NCBI GenBank assembly: GCA_029962745.1
Contig: CM057156.1
Span: 33,300,027-33,364,026 of the forward strand
Length of the DNA stretch: 64,000 bases
DNA from: Echinometra lucunter
Taxonomy: Eukaryota > Echinodermata > Echinoidea > Camarodonta > Echinometridae
Direction: 5' to 3'
The notes under the pieces: generated by a model
What the model saw: only the letters and a program-made list of their open reading frames with translations
Database searches by the model: none
What the model was told of the DNA's origin: nothing
Translations under genes and position numbers: made by a program
In this document: positions 48,401 to 58,400 of the stretch, one piece after another
How the letters are laid out: every line of letters starts with the position of its first letter
How positions within the stretch are numbered: position 1 is the first letter of the stretch

Positions 48401-50827
48401 GTAAGTTGTGTGGTAGTTTATAACTTGCCATCCTTTATATCCAACTTTTTATTCATCATTATATAATTTTTTTTTTTTTTTGGGGGGGGGGGGGGTTCAT
48501 TTTGATATTCCAGCATCTTTGCTTATATATTTTCATAATATTATGCAAATGTATGTACATGTATGGTGTATATCAAGGCATGTGTTTATGAATTTCATTT
48601 TCAGTTCATAACTTTAAAAAAAAATCAACCTTCACTAAAATTAAGCTAAAATATATTCAAACATTATTTTTTATTTTTATTTTGGGCACACGGTATTTTT
48701 TTGCACAAAATGTGGTTTTTATTTTGCTGCAATTTAAGGTTTTTATTTGATTCATTTTTTTTTTCAACTTCATCACTTTGGAATTAGGAGGAAGTTACAG
48801 TCACCTTGAAGAGGTTTTTTTCTGAAGGGGATCCTTTCAAATTATAAAAACAGAAATTCTTCCCTAGATGGACACTTTACAGAATTTTTTCATTCACTCA
48901 AGTTGGTAAAATCATGCTGTGGAATTTTGAACAAACAAGAGGAAACATTTTATGAAGGGATATATGTAGTTGATAGAACTTCTTGTAGGGCTGGACCCCT
49001 TCTCCCCCCCCCATGTATTAAAGGTACTCTATTATGGTGTGCTTGTGGGGGGGGGGGGGAGGGTAGACATGTACAGAATAGTGTATAATTATTCACTCAG
49101 TAATAATTTGCATTTTGAACATTTGTAACTTTTCACAAATATTCCTCATTGAGAGTATATCTTCCATTCATTTGAAAAAGTGACTTTTTGCAAGTTTACT
49201 CATTATCTTCAATTATGAACTTCTTCATGCACATTTTTATCCATTCATTTTCTTTTCCAACTGTAGTCCCTGGCCCTCTTGCATAAAAATTTACGATTAA
49301 ATACAATTCAAAAAATAAAACGCAAGTTCTATATCCTGACTAATTGCCGCTTTTTCTGCAGGAGAATGCCAAGACTTCATTGCCTGTTGGTTGAATAATA
49401 GAAAAAGATACCTATTTATTTTACAAATGTCTTCTTATATATGTAGGCTTTGATAGATTCGTAGAGAAAATATTTTTTCTTTTCACCCTTTTTCCAGTAA
49501 TAGAAATGACATTTAAAAGGAGTAATCACGGAAGCCATGAATTGTCCATTTAGAAGAAGCCTAACATTTTATGACAAAATGTCAAAATTTTACAATTTCT
49601 TGACATTTTATAGATTTATACATGGAATCAACGGAAAGCTGAAAAAAGATATTTTTCCAGAACCATCTTTCCAATAATAGAGATATTTGTCTAAACAAAG
49701 AATTGTTATAAAAGCTCATTTGATTAATTGGATTTTAAACAGAGGCCAAGCATGAATTATATAATGTATAATTGTATTATGATCATATAATATGTAGGCA
49801 CACATCCATTAATGGATCATGTCACAAATGGCAAACTCCTCATTTATGTGGTTAAGAATATTCAAACTATCCTTTATTTCTATTTTGGGTTATCGAACAG
49901 ACTTTTGTCCTCCTTTAAAGCTGGTATATGCCAAGTCATTAGTATTGAGAAAAAAGTACATGTTTGGAAATTATGTATCAAACAATAGGAGAGTTCTTAC
50001 ATTCACAGCTGCATTGCCAATCCAAGACTCTCTTTTTCACTATTAATCATGCTGTCATATAAAATTCATGTGTTTCCAAATCTGTATCCTCTCCCCCATT
50101 CATTTTTTTCTTTTGTTTCTTCTTTTTGTTCTATTCAAGTTAGAATTTTTTGTGTGGAGTGTTAATCTTCCTTTCATATTGCTGATACATACTTTGTAAA
50201 AAAAAAAAAGCAAAAACAAAAACAAAATGCAACGCATGCAGAAAATTTGATGTGATGGTGTTGTCATGCTACAGATGGGTCTTCTCAAAAGCCTTGCTTT
50301 GTAACTAGACAATGCCAACACCTGAATTGCATTGATGTATGGGAAATGGAGAAGAGGCATGCACACTTTTTAAAGAATAAAATGATGAACCACTACATAA
50401 ATATATTGATATGAAATAGATGTCGGTAAGTAGAACAACTGCTTTTCTTAAATGTTTGATGGAATCACTCTGTGCTCACTGGGTTTAGTCAATGTCAAAA
50501 TTGAAAGCATGTCATTCTGAAATCTGCAAAGAGGGCATTTCTGTCACTCCTGGAATATGTATAGGAAGTACTAATTAATGTAGTATTCAAGATTTTGTGA
50601 TTTATTTGATTCAAGACCAGCAGTATTGAAGAGTTAGGTATGGCTTGAATGTTCATCCATGCTCCTTCATAGTTTTAATGCTGTACTTGATTCTGCCAAT
50701 CAAAGTTCCTTGACTGTTTGAGTGAAGCCCTGTTAGAAGTCTTACAAGCAAAATCACATTTGTGAACTTGTTTCCATTTATGAGAAGCTCATTTCTAATA
50801 TTTCTTTTGTCTCAAATTACTCTACAG
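48401..50827. other. Intron 9: no gene seen
   Basis: AT-rich, with a T15-G14 junction at 48467-48495 and an interrupted G run near 49048-49062. The half element near 49262 resembles the MITE at 37366. No exon-like segment was identified. Confidence 0.5.
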
Positions 50828-50964
50828 TAGTTCAGAAAACGATGAATCTGGTGGCTCAGGCTCGCTAAGCGCAGAACACAGACGCCAGGCTCGACTCTCA
50901 CTCACAGAGTTCCTCGCTGATCCTCGCAACTTTGCAGAAAACAGCTCAGATTCACAGCCATCAA
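50828..50964 (+). CDS. Exon 10: Ser-rich exon
   Basis: Acceptor tcaaattactctacag and donor CATCAA/gtaagt. One incoming base completes a Leu codon after exon 7 (or Phe after exon 9); phase 1 out. It encodes SSENDESGGSGSLSAEHRRQ, then ARLSLTEFLADPRNFAENSS and DSQPS. Strong GC contrast with its flanks and consensus splice sites at both ends. No domain is recognised; AEHRRQARLSLTEFL may form a short amphipathic helix. Confidence 0.8.
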
Positions 50965-52135
50965 GTAAGTTGTTATTGCAGGAAAGTTTAACCTTTTCTC
51001 ACGAGTTGCTTTCAAAGAAGGAGAAAATTACTATAACAGATTTGCAAGTGCGAGTGCTTAATAAAACTGGATGAAGAGTAAAAAATTTGAAAAATTTTAA
51101 AACTTGTAATCACCATTAAAGATGCTCAGTCGTGGGCTTTCATGGGGAATTTGACACCATGGGTGCTTACCCAGTAACAGGTGTTGTCCATTACTATGAG
51201 TTTCATGACCAACAGACCTCATGTAATGCTCTGTATATTCCACCCTTTGCCCCATATGGCAAAGTCATTATCTCACTTTCCCTGGCCCGAGAATGCCCGA
51301 AGCAGGCCGAAGAATGTTTATGGTGGGACAGCTTGTTTTGCTGTGCTCCAGAAATGTAGCTCTATTACAGGTATTTCCAGTGCTTTTCACAAAGTCTGGT
51401 GTCAGCAAATTATGATCCATTCCCTATGAAAGCCACGACTGAATGTCTTTAAGATATGGAATGTAAAGGATGAAGACTCTCTCTTACTTGTCTTTCTCTC
51501 TTGACTTTGGAAATCGTTTGCCTTACACTTTAGTTATTAGGGGATGCAGATCTTGTGGATGTGAGCCATGGCACACAAGACTCGTGACTATTTGCATCCT
51601 GGGGGATGTTTCATAAAGCTGTTCGTAAAGTTACAAACGACTGTATGAACTACTGGAATATGCCAAGCCAAATGGGATTCACATTCATTATAAATTGCAT
51701 CAGTGAAAAGTAAGACAAAGATTCATATTACAATTGTTTACAAATATTTTTATTTTGAAGTATATTTTTGGCCACAATTTAATTGAGATAATGGGAAAGG
51801 CAGTCACATTTTTGTTAAAAATGTCAGGAAAAACTTTGGGCATCCCATTTAGCACTTCATATTCCAGTCGTTCGTAAAGTCATGCATAACTTTACGAACA
51901 GGTGTAGTAAGTGCATAATCTGGTAGGATTATACAATACACTGGTAAGGACTGCTGAGGCTAAAGTTGCTTTGGCAGTAGCTTTTCATGCTTTTTGTTGG
52001 TGCATATGGAGCACATATCATAATGTGACATGCACAATACAGAGAATTTTATATGTTGCATTTGCAATAAGCAAGCAATATTTTATTGAGGATTGTTTAA
52101 TCATATGGATATAATGACATTTTTGTTCTTTACAG
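50965..52135. other. Intron 10: one MITE, no gene
   Basis: AT-rich except for a less AT-rich stretch at 51130-51440 that contains short open frames without splice sites. The MITE at 51600-51903 is annotated separately. Confidence 0.5.
51600..51903. mobile_element. MITE of the TTTCATAAAGCTGTTxGTAAAG family, copy 2
   Basis: Left tgtttcataaagctgttcgt, aaagttacaaacgact pairs with tcgtaaagtcatgcataact, ttacgaacag on the right. It is co-linear with the copy near 47111 read on the other strand. Non-coding, about 300 bp, within intron 10. Confidence 0.65.
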
Positions 52136-52212
52136 ATGCAATGGATAGAAGCAACTCTGTGTTGAGGAAACTCAGCTTTCTCAAAGTTGGAGGACAGCGA
52201 AGAGAAAAGAAG
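52136..52212 (+). CDS. Exon 11: basic linker before the C1 domain
   Basis: Acceptor ttgttctttacag and donor AAGAAG/gtaaga. Phase 1 in, phase 0 out. It encodes N-AMDRSNSVLRKLSFLKVGG and QRREKK. SVLRKLSFLK contains a basic Ser site (RKLS). Only a 156-nt intron separates it from exon 12, the shortest intron in the gene, so the Lys-rich end runs directly into the next exon's Lys/Glu run. Confidence 0.85.
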
Positions 52213-52368
52213 GTAAGAGATCATCTTCTAAGTAGGTTGTCCCTAAAAAATTAAAAAAAAAAAACAGTAAAAAGTTGTTTATAGAACAAACATTGAGGAA
52301 AAGGGCATTCACATACTATTTTTACTATTTTTTGTAATTGAAAACCAATTTTTCTTTTTCATCTGCAG

Positions 52369-52549
52369 AAGGAGAAAGAAAAGGAGAAGGAGAAAGAGAA
52401 GGAAGAAAAGAAAGAGAAGGAAAAGGAGAAAGAGAGGGCCAAGGATAATTTCAAACAGCATAATTTCGTCAACTCATCATTTTCTAACTCAACGAAATGT
52501 AACTACTGTGAGAAACCCCTGCAAAACAAGCCTGCCCTCCAGTGTCAGA
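52369..52549 (+). CDS. Exon 12: Lys/Glu run and first half of the C1 zinc finger
   Basis: Acceptor ttctttttcatctgcag, donor TGTCAGA/gtaagt; phase 0 in, phase 1 out. The first 22 codons alternate Lys and Glu (residues 565-586), a probable single charged helix. Then comes FKQHNFVNSSFSNSTKCNYC, the start of a C1 domain: His595, then 12 residues, Cys608-x2-Cys611, then 11 residues to Cys623. C1 domains fold around two zinc ions; the atypical version in Lbc-type RhoGEFs is not thought to bind phorbol ester and helps localisation. The motif NKPALQC fits that group. Confidence 0.9.
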
Positions 52550-53335
52550 GTAAGTCCATGCAATAACATTGATTTAAAAAAAAAAGAAAATGTGGTCTGT
52601 GAAATGGGTAGGGACTTATAATGATAATGATAACAGTACCCAGGGTAACCTCTGCAGTGCTATACTATTACCCTGGCTTTAGCATGGCAGCCATAATATC
52701 TTGTTCATTCAAAGCATTAAACCTACCAGGTACCCACTTACTACACCTTGGATGGGTATGGCAAATGTAGATTAATGTCTTGCTAGAAGGAAGTTGGTGC
52801 TGTGTATTAGTACTGTGGCAGGGATTTGAACTAGACTGCAACCCCTGCCGATGGGGCAGGGGGGGGGGGATGAGTATCCTAACCAAACAAATCAATATTG
52901 AAAACAAAACGAAAAATGCCACGCTCATATCATTGAGTTCCTCCCATTACGAACAATATTATTTCTGCCTATATCCACTTTGCCTTAAGGAGCATTCAAA
53001 ATTTGTCATTTCTGAGAAAAAACCCAATAATACGGTGATTTCAAATTGTAATTCATATTAGCAATTCATGAAAACCTCCTTACATACATTAAAAAAACTA
53101 ATTAGCTGAATTTCAAAATCTATACAATTGATTAGGTATGGAAACTATTCTTCAGGATGTGTGCATGAATGAAATGTGGAAACAAAATATACCCTGTTTA
53201 ATCTAATATCTATCAGGTTTCAGGATAGAGTAGATTCATTCTTTATTCATACAATGGATAATGCATTCACTTGAATTTCAAGGGGAAAACATTTTTAAGT
53301 TTTAAAAAAAATTCTGTCTTTTGTTTTGATTTCAG
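52550..53335. other. Intron 12: no gene seen
   Basis: AT-rich, with a GC-richer piece at 52630-52870 (gataacagtacccagggtaa, ccaggtacccacttactac) that resembles a dispersed repeat, ending in a G10 run at 52860-52869. Confidence 0.45.
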
Positions 53336-53415
53336 TATGTTATGCCAATGTCCACAACAGCTCATGTAAAGACAATGTTGCTCCATGTCAAAGACTCACC
53401 AAGCATCCCAAGTCG
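53336..53415 (+). CDS. Exon 13: second half of the C1 zinc finger
   Basis: Acceptor cttttgttttgatttcag, donor AAGTCG/gtatgt; phase 1 in, phase 0 out. It supplies Cys626-x4-His631-x3-Cys635-x6-Cys642 and then QRLTKHPKS. The ligands complete the C1 core begun in exon 12; the His-Cys spacing of 3 and the last Cys-Cys spacing of 6 differ from the classic 2 and 7 but keep the same total. This is the last exon I can place with confidence; the protein must continue outside the window because the exon ends on a donor in phase 0. Confidence 0.9.
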
Positions 53416-53790
53416 GTATGTATAAAAGCTTATTTGACTGGTAGCACATACAGTATTGTTCAGCTTACAAGTAACTCCATTGATGCAAGGAAATTTTAGG
53501 AGATTTTTCTTGCCTTGAAGAGAAAACCAATAAGAATCCATTCAAGAATATTATGAAACTGGTTAATTAGCTTAATGTTCAACCTGTCTGTCCTTGGTAG
53601 TTTTTACTTTTTCCCTTATGTGACACACTGTGATTGAAATGTGTGTTGTGAAGTAACTCCTGTAAATTTCATGTATGTACATACAGAAAAAAGTGAAATG
53701 TAGTTTCAAGATGCTGTTATCTACAACCAGGTCATTGAACTCACTCTATGGAGCTTGGGTATGCATAGTCAGAAAACCATAAACATCTGG

Positions 53791-53984
53791 GCCGGTATTC
53801 TGAAAATCGTGTTATCTTATGTCTTATCTTCACTGAGTTAATTGTCATAACAAATTTAAAATGCGTATTTATGGTTGGTATAGACTGCGCAAATGACCAG
53901 CACACAAGACAAAAGTGCGCGATGTGAGCCAATTGCGTATGCTATTTCTGATTGCAAAGATAACACGATTTTCAGAATACCGGC
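53791..53984. mobile_element. MITE with 28-bp inverted ends (GCCGGTATTCTGAAAATCG)
   Basis: gccggtattctgaaaatcgt, gttatctt at the left and aagataacacgattttcaga, ataccggc at the right are exact inverted copies. 194 bp, non-coding. Confidence 0.85.
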
Positions 53985-54134
53985 GATGCGAAGTTATTTC
54001 AGAGCAAGTCAGACTTTTGATACAGTTGTACCTACTTCAGTGAATGCTTGTATGGAAAGACCACATTTTTATTTCTCTTGAAAGTCTGTTTTATTGAAAC
54101 TTGGAAGATAAGAACCTGAGCTTAAAGACTAGTT

Positions 54135-54290
54135 CACTTATGCAGTGGCAAGCCCCTGCAGTAAACCCCTGTGGTTTCCTTTGCATTGTCTGCGCGACTT
54201 TTGGCAAAACTCTCTTTTGAGTGTGAACTATTATTATTGAAGCATATGTGCACATCTCATTGTCATACATGTAACTGTGTGGTTTTACCA
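54135..54290 (-). mobile_element. Repeat with CAGCAAACCCCTG ends, copy 2 (inverted fragment)
   Basis: On the minus strand it reads gacaatgagatgtgcacata, ataatagttcacactcaaaa, gagagttttgccaaaag and then cacaggggtttactgcaggg, matching the copies at 47755 and 55168. Confidence 0.45.
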
Positions 54291-54315
54291 TGCCATACGT
54301 AAGCACTAAAAAATC

Positions 54316-54336
54316 GGGGGGGGGGGGGGGGGGGGG
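54316..54336 (+). repeat. G21 homopolymer
   Basis: Uninterrupted G run shortly downstream of an inverted repeat copy; potential G-quadruplex former. Confidence 0.9.
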
Positions 54337-54461
54337 TTCCCCTATGGGTTTACCTTTGGATATGTGATGAAGACTGTAGACTACCTGTATTAATATCTGC
54401 TTTTCTCGTCTCCTTTAAGCAGTCTTATAGAGAGGTCACTGTACCACACTCATGAAGAATC

Positions 54462-54750
54462 TATGGTGGCCCTGAAGTACGCTCGACAACAGGTCACTTA
54501 TGTGCGACGTGAATTTCGCATCCCAGGTCCTTAACTTTGCATCCCAAGTCGCGAAATTCATGACCTGTGGCGCGAACTTTGCATCCCAGTCCTGAATTTC
54601 GCACCGGGGGCCATGAATTTCACGACTTGGGATGCAAAGTTTGCGCCACGGGTCATGAATTTCATGACCTCGGATGCGAAGTTCAGGATCTGGGATGCGA
54701 AATTCACGTCGCACATGACCTGTTGTCGAGTGTACTTCAGGGCCACCATA
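54462..54750. mobile_element. 289-bp foldback element with long inverted arms
   Basis: The left tatggtggccctgaagtac, gctcgacaacaggtca pairs with tgacctgttgtcgag, tgtacttcagggccaccata at the right; the arms continue inward (cgacgtgaatttcgcatccc against gggatgcgaaattcacgtcg). The centre repeats a short gcatccca-atttcatgacc theme several times in both orientations. High CpG content compared with the flanks. No coding function. Confidence 0.85.
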
Positions 54751-55167
54751 AGAATCGCTATCTCCTTGCAAAAAGACTATAAACATTGGAACCCCGCAAT
54801 ATAGATCCCCATGATAATTTTATGTAATGACTATTCAGGATTTCATCCTATGTAGTGTCACTACTTCGTATGCCATCAAATCCTGTACTTCATGCTAATA
54901 TTTCACCAGAGGGCAGCTGATGAATTCAGGAAGACCTGTCTTTTGTTTCCAGTGCTATTGTAGGATGTAAGCTTCTCGGCAGAATATATTTTACACATTT
55001 TTTTTCACATTTAGAGAAATATGACTTAACTGAATCCCAAGGGTTGACCAATGCAAATTTGCAGGTCAAAAAAATCTACTGACATTGTGTATTTAATTAC
55101 CCTTGTCTTCACCCAAATCAGGGGCAGTTTACACTGGGTCTTTTTCCAATGTCCCTTAAGGCACATG

Positions 55168-55350
55168 CAGATATTCAGCAGCGAATCCCTGCAGAAAACT
55201 CCTGTTTTATAATTGTGTCACTTATGATAAGAGATTCACATTAACATCTCAATAATAGTTCGTGCTCAAATAAAAGAGGTTGCCAAAAATTTCACAGATA
55301 AACTGGTGATGTTATATTTTGTGCTAACTTTATAAGAATTTGTTTGCTTC
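55168..55350 (+). mobile_element. Repeat with CAGCAAACCCCTG ends, copy 3
   Basis: Reads gatattcagcagcgaatccc, gtgtcacttatgataagaga, ttgccaaaaatttcacagat, aaactggtgatg and tataagaatttgtttg, co-linear with the copy at 47755-47945. Confidence 0.5.
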
Positions 55351-55601
55351 ACACCTTTTTGCCACCAGGAAGCAAAAAAGATACGTTTTGCCTAGGCATT
55401 TTTTCTTTGCCCCCTCCCTTCCTGTGCATTTATGTGCAAAAAGAAAAAAGGTGGGTGTTTGACACTTCATACGCCATCAAGCCATTACTCACTGTGTTAG
55501 CACCGAAGATGTTATGCCCCAAGGAGAGCCTTGGTAGCATGTATTGTATTGTTCAGCTTACAAGTATCTTCATTGATGCAAGGAGATTCCTAGGCCTTGT
55601 C

Positions 55602-55740
55602 GCATAAAACTTACCATTGATGGTAACTCTACCATCAATGGTAACTACCATGGTAACATTACTCAACAGCCAATGAAATTTAAGGTGTCCACGGAAGTTA
55701 CCATTGATGGCAAAGTTTCCATCAATGGTAAGTTTTATGC
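55602..55740. mobile_element. MITE with 22-bp perfect inverted ends (GCATAAAACTTACCATTGATGG)
   Basis: The right end ccatcaatggtaagttttat, gc is the exact inverse of the left end. The interior repeats taccatcaatggtaac in both directions. 139 bp. Confidence 0.85.
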
Positions 55741-55816
55741 AGTGGGTCCCAGGAGATTTTTCTTGACTTTGAAGTGAAAACTTATAAGCATTTACTCAAG
55801 AATATGATGAGACCAG

Positions 55817-56115
55817 GGGGGTGTTTCACAAAGACTAAGATTGACTAAAATCGCACTTAACTATGGCTGGCCATTCATGCCACTGTTTTCTTTCACCATG
55901 GATCTGTAGAAGGATTTGCAAATCATGGTCACAGATCTGCAGAATTGACAATTATTCGTAGTTCATTGATGAAGAAAACAAAAAATGTAAATTTTTCAAA
56001 TTTGTGACCATGATTTTGTACATCCCCTGAGAGACCGATGGTGAAAGCAAACAGCAGCATGAATGGCCTGCCATAGTTAAGAGCGATTTGAGTCAGTCTT
56101 TGTGAAACACCCCCA
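55817..56115. mobile_element. MITE with long inverted ends (GGGGTGTTTCACAAAGACTAA)
   Basis: ggggtgtttcacaaagacta, agattgactaaaatcgcact, taactatggctggccattca on the left pair with tgaatggcctgccatagtta, agagcgatttgagtcagtct, ttgtgaaacacccc on the right. The arms are about 70 bp. Non-coding. Confidence 0.85.
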
Positions 56116-56426
56116 GGTAGATTAGCTTATACTTAATGTTCAACTTTGTCTATCTGTGGTAGTTTGTAGTTTCTGGCTTCCCCCTACCAATCAAAATTGA
56201 GCTTGAATTTAATGAGGACAGACTATTGTGTTGTTGTTTTTTTTTGAGAGAGAGAGAGAGAGAATCTTCTTAGATCATGGAGAAGTGTTGTCTGTTTCAG
56301 AGATTATTTAATAGATTCAACCCTTGATCTACTTTACAAATTGCTTTGCTTCACATCAACTGGTATATGGTTTCTTTGTGAGGCATCCATATAAGCCTTA
56401 AATTAGAATTAAGCTTTAGCATACTA

Positions 56427-56815
56427 GGGGGTGAGTTGGCTAAGTTGGTAAAGCGTCAAACCAAAAATTGTGGGTTCGAGTCCAACCCAGGCGGAGGACT
56501 GAAGCCTGAGTTGTGGGTTAACATGCCCCTCCCCTGTTTCATTGACACAGGCTGTATGTTACGGTGGAAAACACTCTGTCTCTCAGGTAGGACATTAAAT
56601 GGAGGCCCCATGCAGAGGAGAGTCACCACCTTAAGAACCCACTGCACTGTTCGTATAAGAATAGGGGGAAACCCGGTGTAGTGGTCCATCTGCACACCCC
56701 CAAACCCCCATATTGGGAAGAGAGACCCATGGGTTACAGTGATTCAGTTCGCTTTTCGCCTCCCAGGCACAGGTGACGCCAAACAACTAATAATGATAAT
56801 AATAATACCAGAAGT
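56427..56815 (+). mobile_element. tRNA-derived SINE
   Basis: It begins like a tRNA, with an A box TGGCTAAGTTGG (56437-56448) and a B box GGTTCGAGTCC (56473-56483), the internal RNA polymerase III promoter. The 3' pairing of a real tRNA acceptor stem is absent and a 300-bp unrelated body follows (tctctcaggtaggacattaa, gtgtagtggtccatctgcac), ending in an ataatgataataataata tail. That layout defines a SINE rather than a tRNA gene. Confidence 0.8.
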
Positions 56816-57959
56816 CAAATGTGATCGTTCATAACGAAGTAGCAGAGCACAAAGCACAATTTGAGGGAATTTTTTTTTTCTTGTTATGCTTACCATTGCT
56901 TTATGAAACATATTATCTTACTATGAGAGGTACATGTAGGTATTAACACTGACAGGCAGGTGGGTCCTTTAATCTAAACTCAGGACCCAAAATGTTAAAA
57001 TGTGACCCATGCAAACAGGCCTCTAAAGTTTCATTTCAGACCACCTTTTCACAACCAAATTGCATTTCCATTTTAGGTCTTATAAGATGGAAATTTTGCA
57101 GATATCTACCATTTCCTTAAAGTAAATCCTTAAAGATGAATCAAAATTATCAGTAATTAATGTCAGGGCATCCTTATCAAATTTGAATATGGTCATAAAG
57201 TATGGAAAAAAAGGCAGAACATATGGAGAGGGGAACCAGAGAAAAGAGGAGAATTCTGTATGTTCTTTTAGGATTAAAGCTTGTCTTATAATTAACAGCA
57301 CACCTGCAACAATAAGAGATTTCTCAGTAAGCCTACCTGTAAATAAAGGATTGTCTAGCCCAACGTTTCTGTGACTAATTGTTAAACAAGCTAACCACAC
57401 AAACGGGTTACATCCTTTTGTGACTGATCTCACAAAGGGGTTATGTCCTTTTGTTACCAATCTTTAAGGCTTCATGGATGGTCAGTTACAGACCTTTGCT
57501 GACCACTCTGCCTCTGGGTTACTTCGACCCCCTGGGTGAATTGTGCAATGAGGGAGAGAGAGAAGCTTTAGTGGTCAATTGTTTGGATGTGTTGTGGAAG
57601 ATGTGCTTGACTGGTCTTTAGGCTTGGGTAATCCTTATGGAGCTCATGAATATTCATGAGTCTTTTTGAGTATGTGAGATTGCAAGAGGATTAGGAGACA
57701 TGAATTGAGACATTTCTATTATTCATGATACCAGTAGAGTGCTGAATAGACATTATGCTCCCATTATTTAGTATGTTACATACCAGAAGCATTGCTCATT
57801 GGCATGTACACATAATGTACATGTATATGAAGAACATGCTTTACTTGTACTTGTATAGCATTCTTGTGACTTCCTTTATAACTCTCAAATTCATTTGGGC
57901 AGCTTTGTTGTAGGAAATAATTGGCTACATTGATTATCAATTGCAAATCCAATTAATCA

Positions 57960-58400
57960 GTCAGTCGGTCAGTCGTCCAAAGTTTTGAATCCGGTTTCGT
58001 CCCCGTGAACAGGGGTGGCCAGATTTACCTCACCCTTGCGGCAATCGCCCTTACCCCCTCCCTCCACTTTGCACGATTCAGTGCATCCTCCATCCTCAAC
58101 CCAACCCTCCTACTCTCCTCCTCCACTTGCATATTCCACGTCTTCTTTGGCCTTCCCCTCTTCCTCGGACCGCTTACCTCGAATTCAAAGGCCCTTCTAA
58201 ATACATACCCATCGTCCCTCCTCAGCACATGCCCATACCAACGTACCCCATTCGCCTTCGCCAACCGGTCCACCGCTTCTTCCAAACCCAACATCTGCAT
58301 CAAATCCTCAATCTTCTTCCTATCCATCAACTTCACACCACACATCCTCTCACCATTGCTCTCTCTGTCCTCCTCATGATGGCTGGAAACAGAAAGTCAC
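57960..58400 (-). mobile_element. 5'-truncated non-LTR retrotransposon, C-terminal end of reverse transcriptase ORF
   Basis: On the minus strand a frame of over 100 codons reads MCGVKLMDRKKIEDLMQMLG, then VRWYGHVLRRDDG and GPRKRGRPKKTWNMQVEEE, ending RAKWREGVRAIAARVR. The WYGHVLRR...RGRPKKTW signature is typical of the extreme C-terminus of LINE-type polyproteins that are abundant in invertebrate genomes. The reverse transcriptase core is missing. The frame is intact over this stretch, so the insertion is fairly young. Dead copy. Confidence 0.75.

Larger units (their letters stand above)
3433..53415 (+). other. Predicted Lbc-family RhoGEF / AKAP13-like gene, 5' part (13 exons, continues beyond window)
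   Basis: Thirteen exons chain with matching phases into 651 stop-free codons. Reading N to C: Arg/Ser-rich head (1-36), Pro/Ser linker, acidic patch (about 165-180), small linker exons, an almost pure Asp/Glu tract (exon 8), a Ser-rich stretch, a Lys/Glu run (565-586) and a C1 zinc finger (595-642). A charged Lys/Glu segment running into an atypical C1 domain, ahead of a DH-PH module, is the arrangement known for AKAP13, ARHGEF2 and ARHGEF28, which activate RhoA at the cytoskeleton. The DH-PH part is not in the window, so GEF activity is inferred only from the C1 region and layout. The last exon ends in phase 0 at a clear donor, so more exons must follow. Which of the three vertebrate paralogues is closest cannot be decided here. 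Confidence 0.7.

Noticed and set aside
54421..54432. Microexon after a very good acceptor (tctcctttaagcag) reading SYRE before gtcact
   Set aside because: Only 12 nt, no supporting conservation, and the frame runs into a foldback transposon; too speculative.
56427..56500. Possible tRNA gene
   Set aside because: A and B boxes are present but the acceptor stem does not close and a SINE body with a simple-repeat tail follows.
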